From Panacagrimonas sp. (GTDB taxonomy: Bacteria; Pseudomonadota; Gammaproteobacteria; Nevskiales; Nevskiaceae), in contig JAJFJX010000387.1 in the NCBI GenBank assembly GCA_021773655.1, forward strand, positions 1 through 24,721: a stretch of 24,721 nt of DNA. The letters run 5' to 3'. The notes under the pieces are model-generated. The model worked only from the letters and a program-made list of their open reading frames with translations. It made no database searches and was not told the origin of the DNA. Position numbers and translations under genes: made by a program. Of this stretch, positions 24,018-24,721 are shown in pieces. Positions within the stretch are counted from its first letter, which is position 1, and the number at the start of each line of letters is the position of its first letter.

Positions 24018-24415
24018 GAAGGATTAAAGAATCGACGCGAGCGCGAGACCGGGTCCGAGGGTGAATTCTCGGCATCCGGAACCTTCGCGCCCTTTGCCTT
24101 CCCATTGCGCCCTTGCGGTTACGGTGGAGCGCAGTTTCGAACCACCTTCGATTCCCGAGGCTCGGGCGCCGGCACCCGAGGCAGAACCAGGCCGGTGACC
24201 CGCTTTTGCGGGCGGCCGATTGCCCCCGCCGTACAAGCCTATTTCGCCGGGTAGAATCAGTCTTGCGAGCCTGCCGGGGCTCGCGATAAACTGTCGAACG
24301 ATTGTTAGGAAAAAACGGGAAAGGCGACTCCGGTCGGCCTCCGGAAAGATCGCTCAACCCGTCTCATGGGTCTCGAATCCCTTCGATACCGCATCACAGC
24401 CAAAGGCATCCCCTT
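24018..24415. other. Intergenic stretch before the acyl-CoA dehydrogenase gene
   Basis: Together with the 10-bp array, 535 nt (23881-24415) lie without a supported gene. Beyond the array I see a 6-bp hairpin (24161-24166 with 24175-24180, no T-tract) and a 7-bp palindrome with promoter-like boxes at 24263-24290, listed separately. Short open frames here lack ribosome-binding sites and family features. Confidence 0.6.
24263..24290 (+). promoter_or_regulatory. Possible promoter with overlapping palindrome, upstream of acyl-CoA dehydrogenase
   Basis: TTGCGA (24263-24268) and GATAAA (24285-24290) are 16 nt apart, a weak sigma-70 match. The interval is nearly filled by GCGAGCC (24265-24271) and its inverted copy GGCTCGC (24278-24284). 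The arms could be an operator that covers the spacer, or a hairpin. It lies about 125 nt before the GTG at 24416. Confidence 0.35.
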
Positions 24416-24721
24416 GTGAACTTTGAACTTGAGCCGCAGCAGGAGAGCATTCGCGAAGCGGTCAGCACCTTGTGTGCCCGTTTCGACGCCGGCTACTGGC
24501 TGGAAAAAGACAAGCAGGGCGGATTCCCGCACGATTTCCACCGCGCAATGGCCGACGCCGGCTGGCTCGGCGTCTGCACGCCGGAGGCATACGGCGGCGC
24601 CGGGCTCGGCATCACCGAGGCCTCGATCCTGATGCAGACCATCGCCGAGTCCGGCGCGGGCCTGTCCGGCGCCTCGTCGATCCACATGAACATCTTCGGC
24701 TTGCAGCCGGTGGTGGTGTAC
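24416..24721 (+). CDS. Acyl-CoA dehydrogenase, N-terminal part (cut by window end)
   Basis: FAD-dependent enzyme that introduces the trans-2 double bond into acyl-CoA, feeding FadB. Only the first 102 codons are present, open to the last base. They match the N-terminal all-helical domain: an initial helix (LEPQQESIREAVSTLC), GGFPHDFHRAMADAGWLG, then TPEAYGGAGLGITEA, the strongest family signature, and a helix ending SIHMNIFGL. The GTG start at 24416 is preferred: an AAAGG site lies 9 nt upstream and the protein then begins at the usual place. The active-site base and FAD-binding C-terminal domain lie outside the window, so the chain-length class cannot be told. Confidence 0.85.
   Translation, partial: MNFELEPQQESIREAVSTLCARFDAGYWLEKDKQGGFPHDFHRAMADAGWLGVCTPEAYGGAGLGITEASILMQTIAESGAGLSGASSIHMNIFGLQPVVVY

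Noticed and set aside
22663..24357. 564-aa open frame on the minus strand opposite the aminotransferase gene
   Set aside because: It covers the antisense of a well-supported gene plus the 10-bp array, with low-complexity composition and no start signals.
1..24721. Mobile element or recent horizontal transfer
   Set aside because: No transposase, integrase, att repeat or IS ends; composition looks uniform by eye. tRNA-Asp at the left edge has no duplicated 3' end in the window.

Overview
The window is GC-rich chromosomal DNA, almost fully coding. It most likely comes from a gammaproteobacterium. Three linkages point that way: a tRNA-Asp 3' end followed by ppiD and then fabI; the block gloB / yafS-like methyltransferase / rnhA / dnaQ, which matches the neighbourhood known from E. 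coli; and an alpha-subunit FadB paired with FadA. The high GC and the short degenerate tandem repeats between genes would suit a Xanthomonadales/Wenzhouxiangella-like lineage, but that placement is a guess. I see no insertion sequence, phage gene, integrase or CRISPR array.

Layout. (1) 1-4241 holds the tRNA-Asp 3' part with a strong hairpin terminator, then ppiD and a coupled dicarboxylate/amino-acid symporter gene on +, then fabI on -. (2) 4375-13661, all on -, is a tight nine-gene operon. In transcription order it encodes an unknown secreted protein (192 aa), a periplasmic TPR-like protein (662 aa), a very large TPR lipoprotein (948 aa), a small TPR lipoprotein (226 aa), an unknown secreted protein (131 aa), ExbB/TolQ, two different ExbD proteins, and a TonB-like transducer with an AgmX/PglI-type C-terminal domain. 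(3) 13820-16869 is the housekeeping block gloB (-), yafS-like methyltransferase, rnhA and dnaQ (+). (4) 16878-18835 holds an ArsR-type helix-turn-helix/methyltransferase fusion and a phasin with a basic tail (both -). (5) 19074-24721 is on +: fadB and fadA (fatty-acid beta-oxidation), an acetylornithine-type aminotransferase, and the 5' end of an acyl-CoA dehydrogenase gene cut by the window end.

The most interesting element is the nine-gene operon. One ExbB, two ExbDs, a transducer with the myxobacterial AgmX/PglI tail and several TPR envelope proteins resemble the AglRQS motor plus Glt envelope proteins of Myxococcus xanthus gliding. Relatives of that set have been described, from memory, as an ancestral core of unknown function in non-gliding bacteria. 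The operon here plausibly encodes a proton-motive-force-driven, trans-envelope machine whose cargo is unknown. It carries no TonB-dependent receptor, TolB or Pal, so it is neither an iron-uptake nor a Tol-Pal system.

Three non-coding stretches carry short-period arrays: period 13 upstream of the ArsR-type fusion gene, period 7 as two inverted blocks between fadB and fadA, and period 10 after the aminotransferase gene. The divergent phasin/fadB interval holds good sigma-70-like promoters on both strands, suggesting joint control of lipid storage and breakdown.
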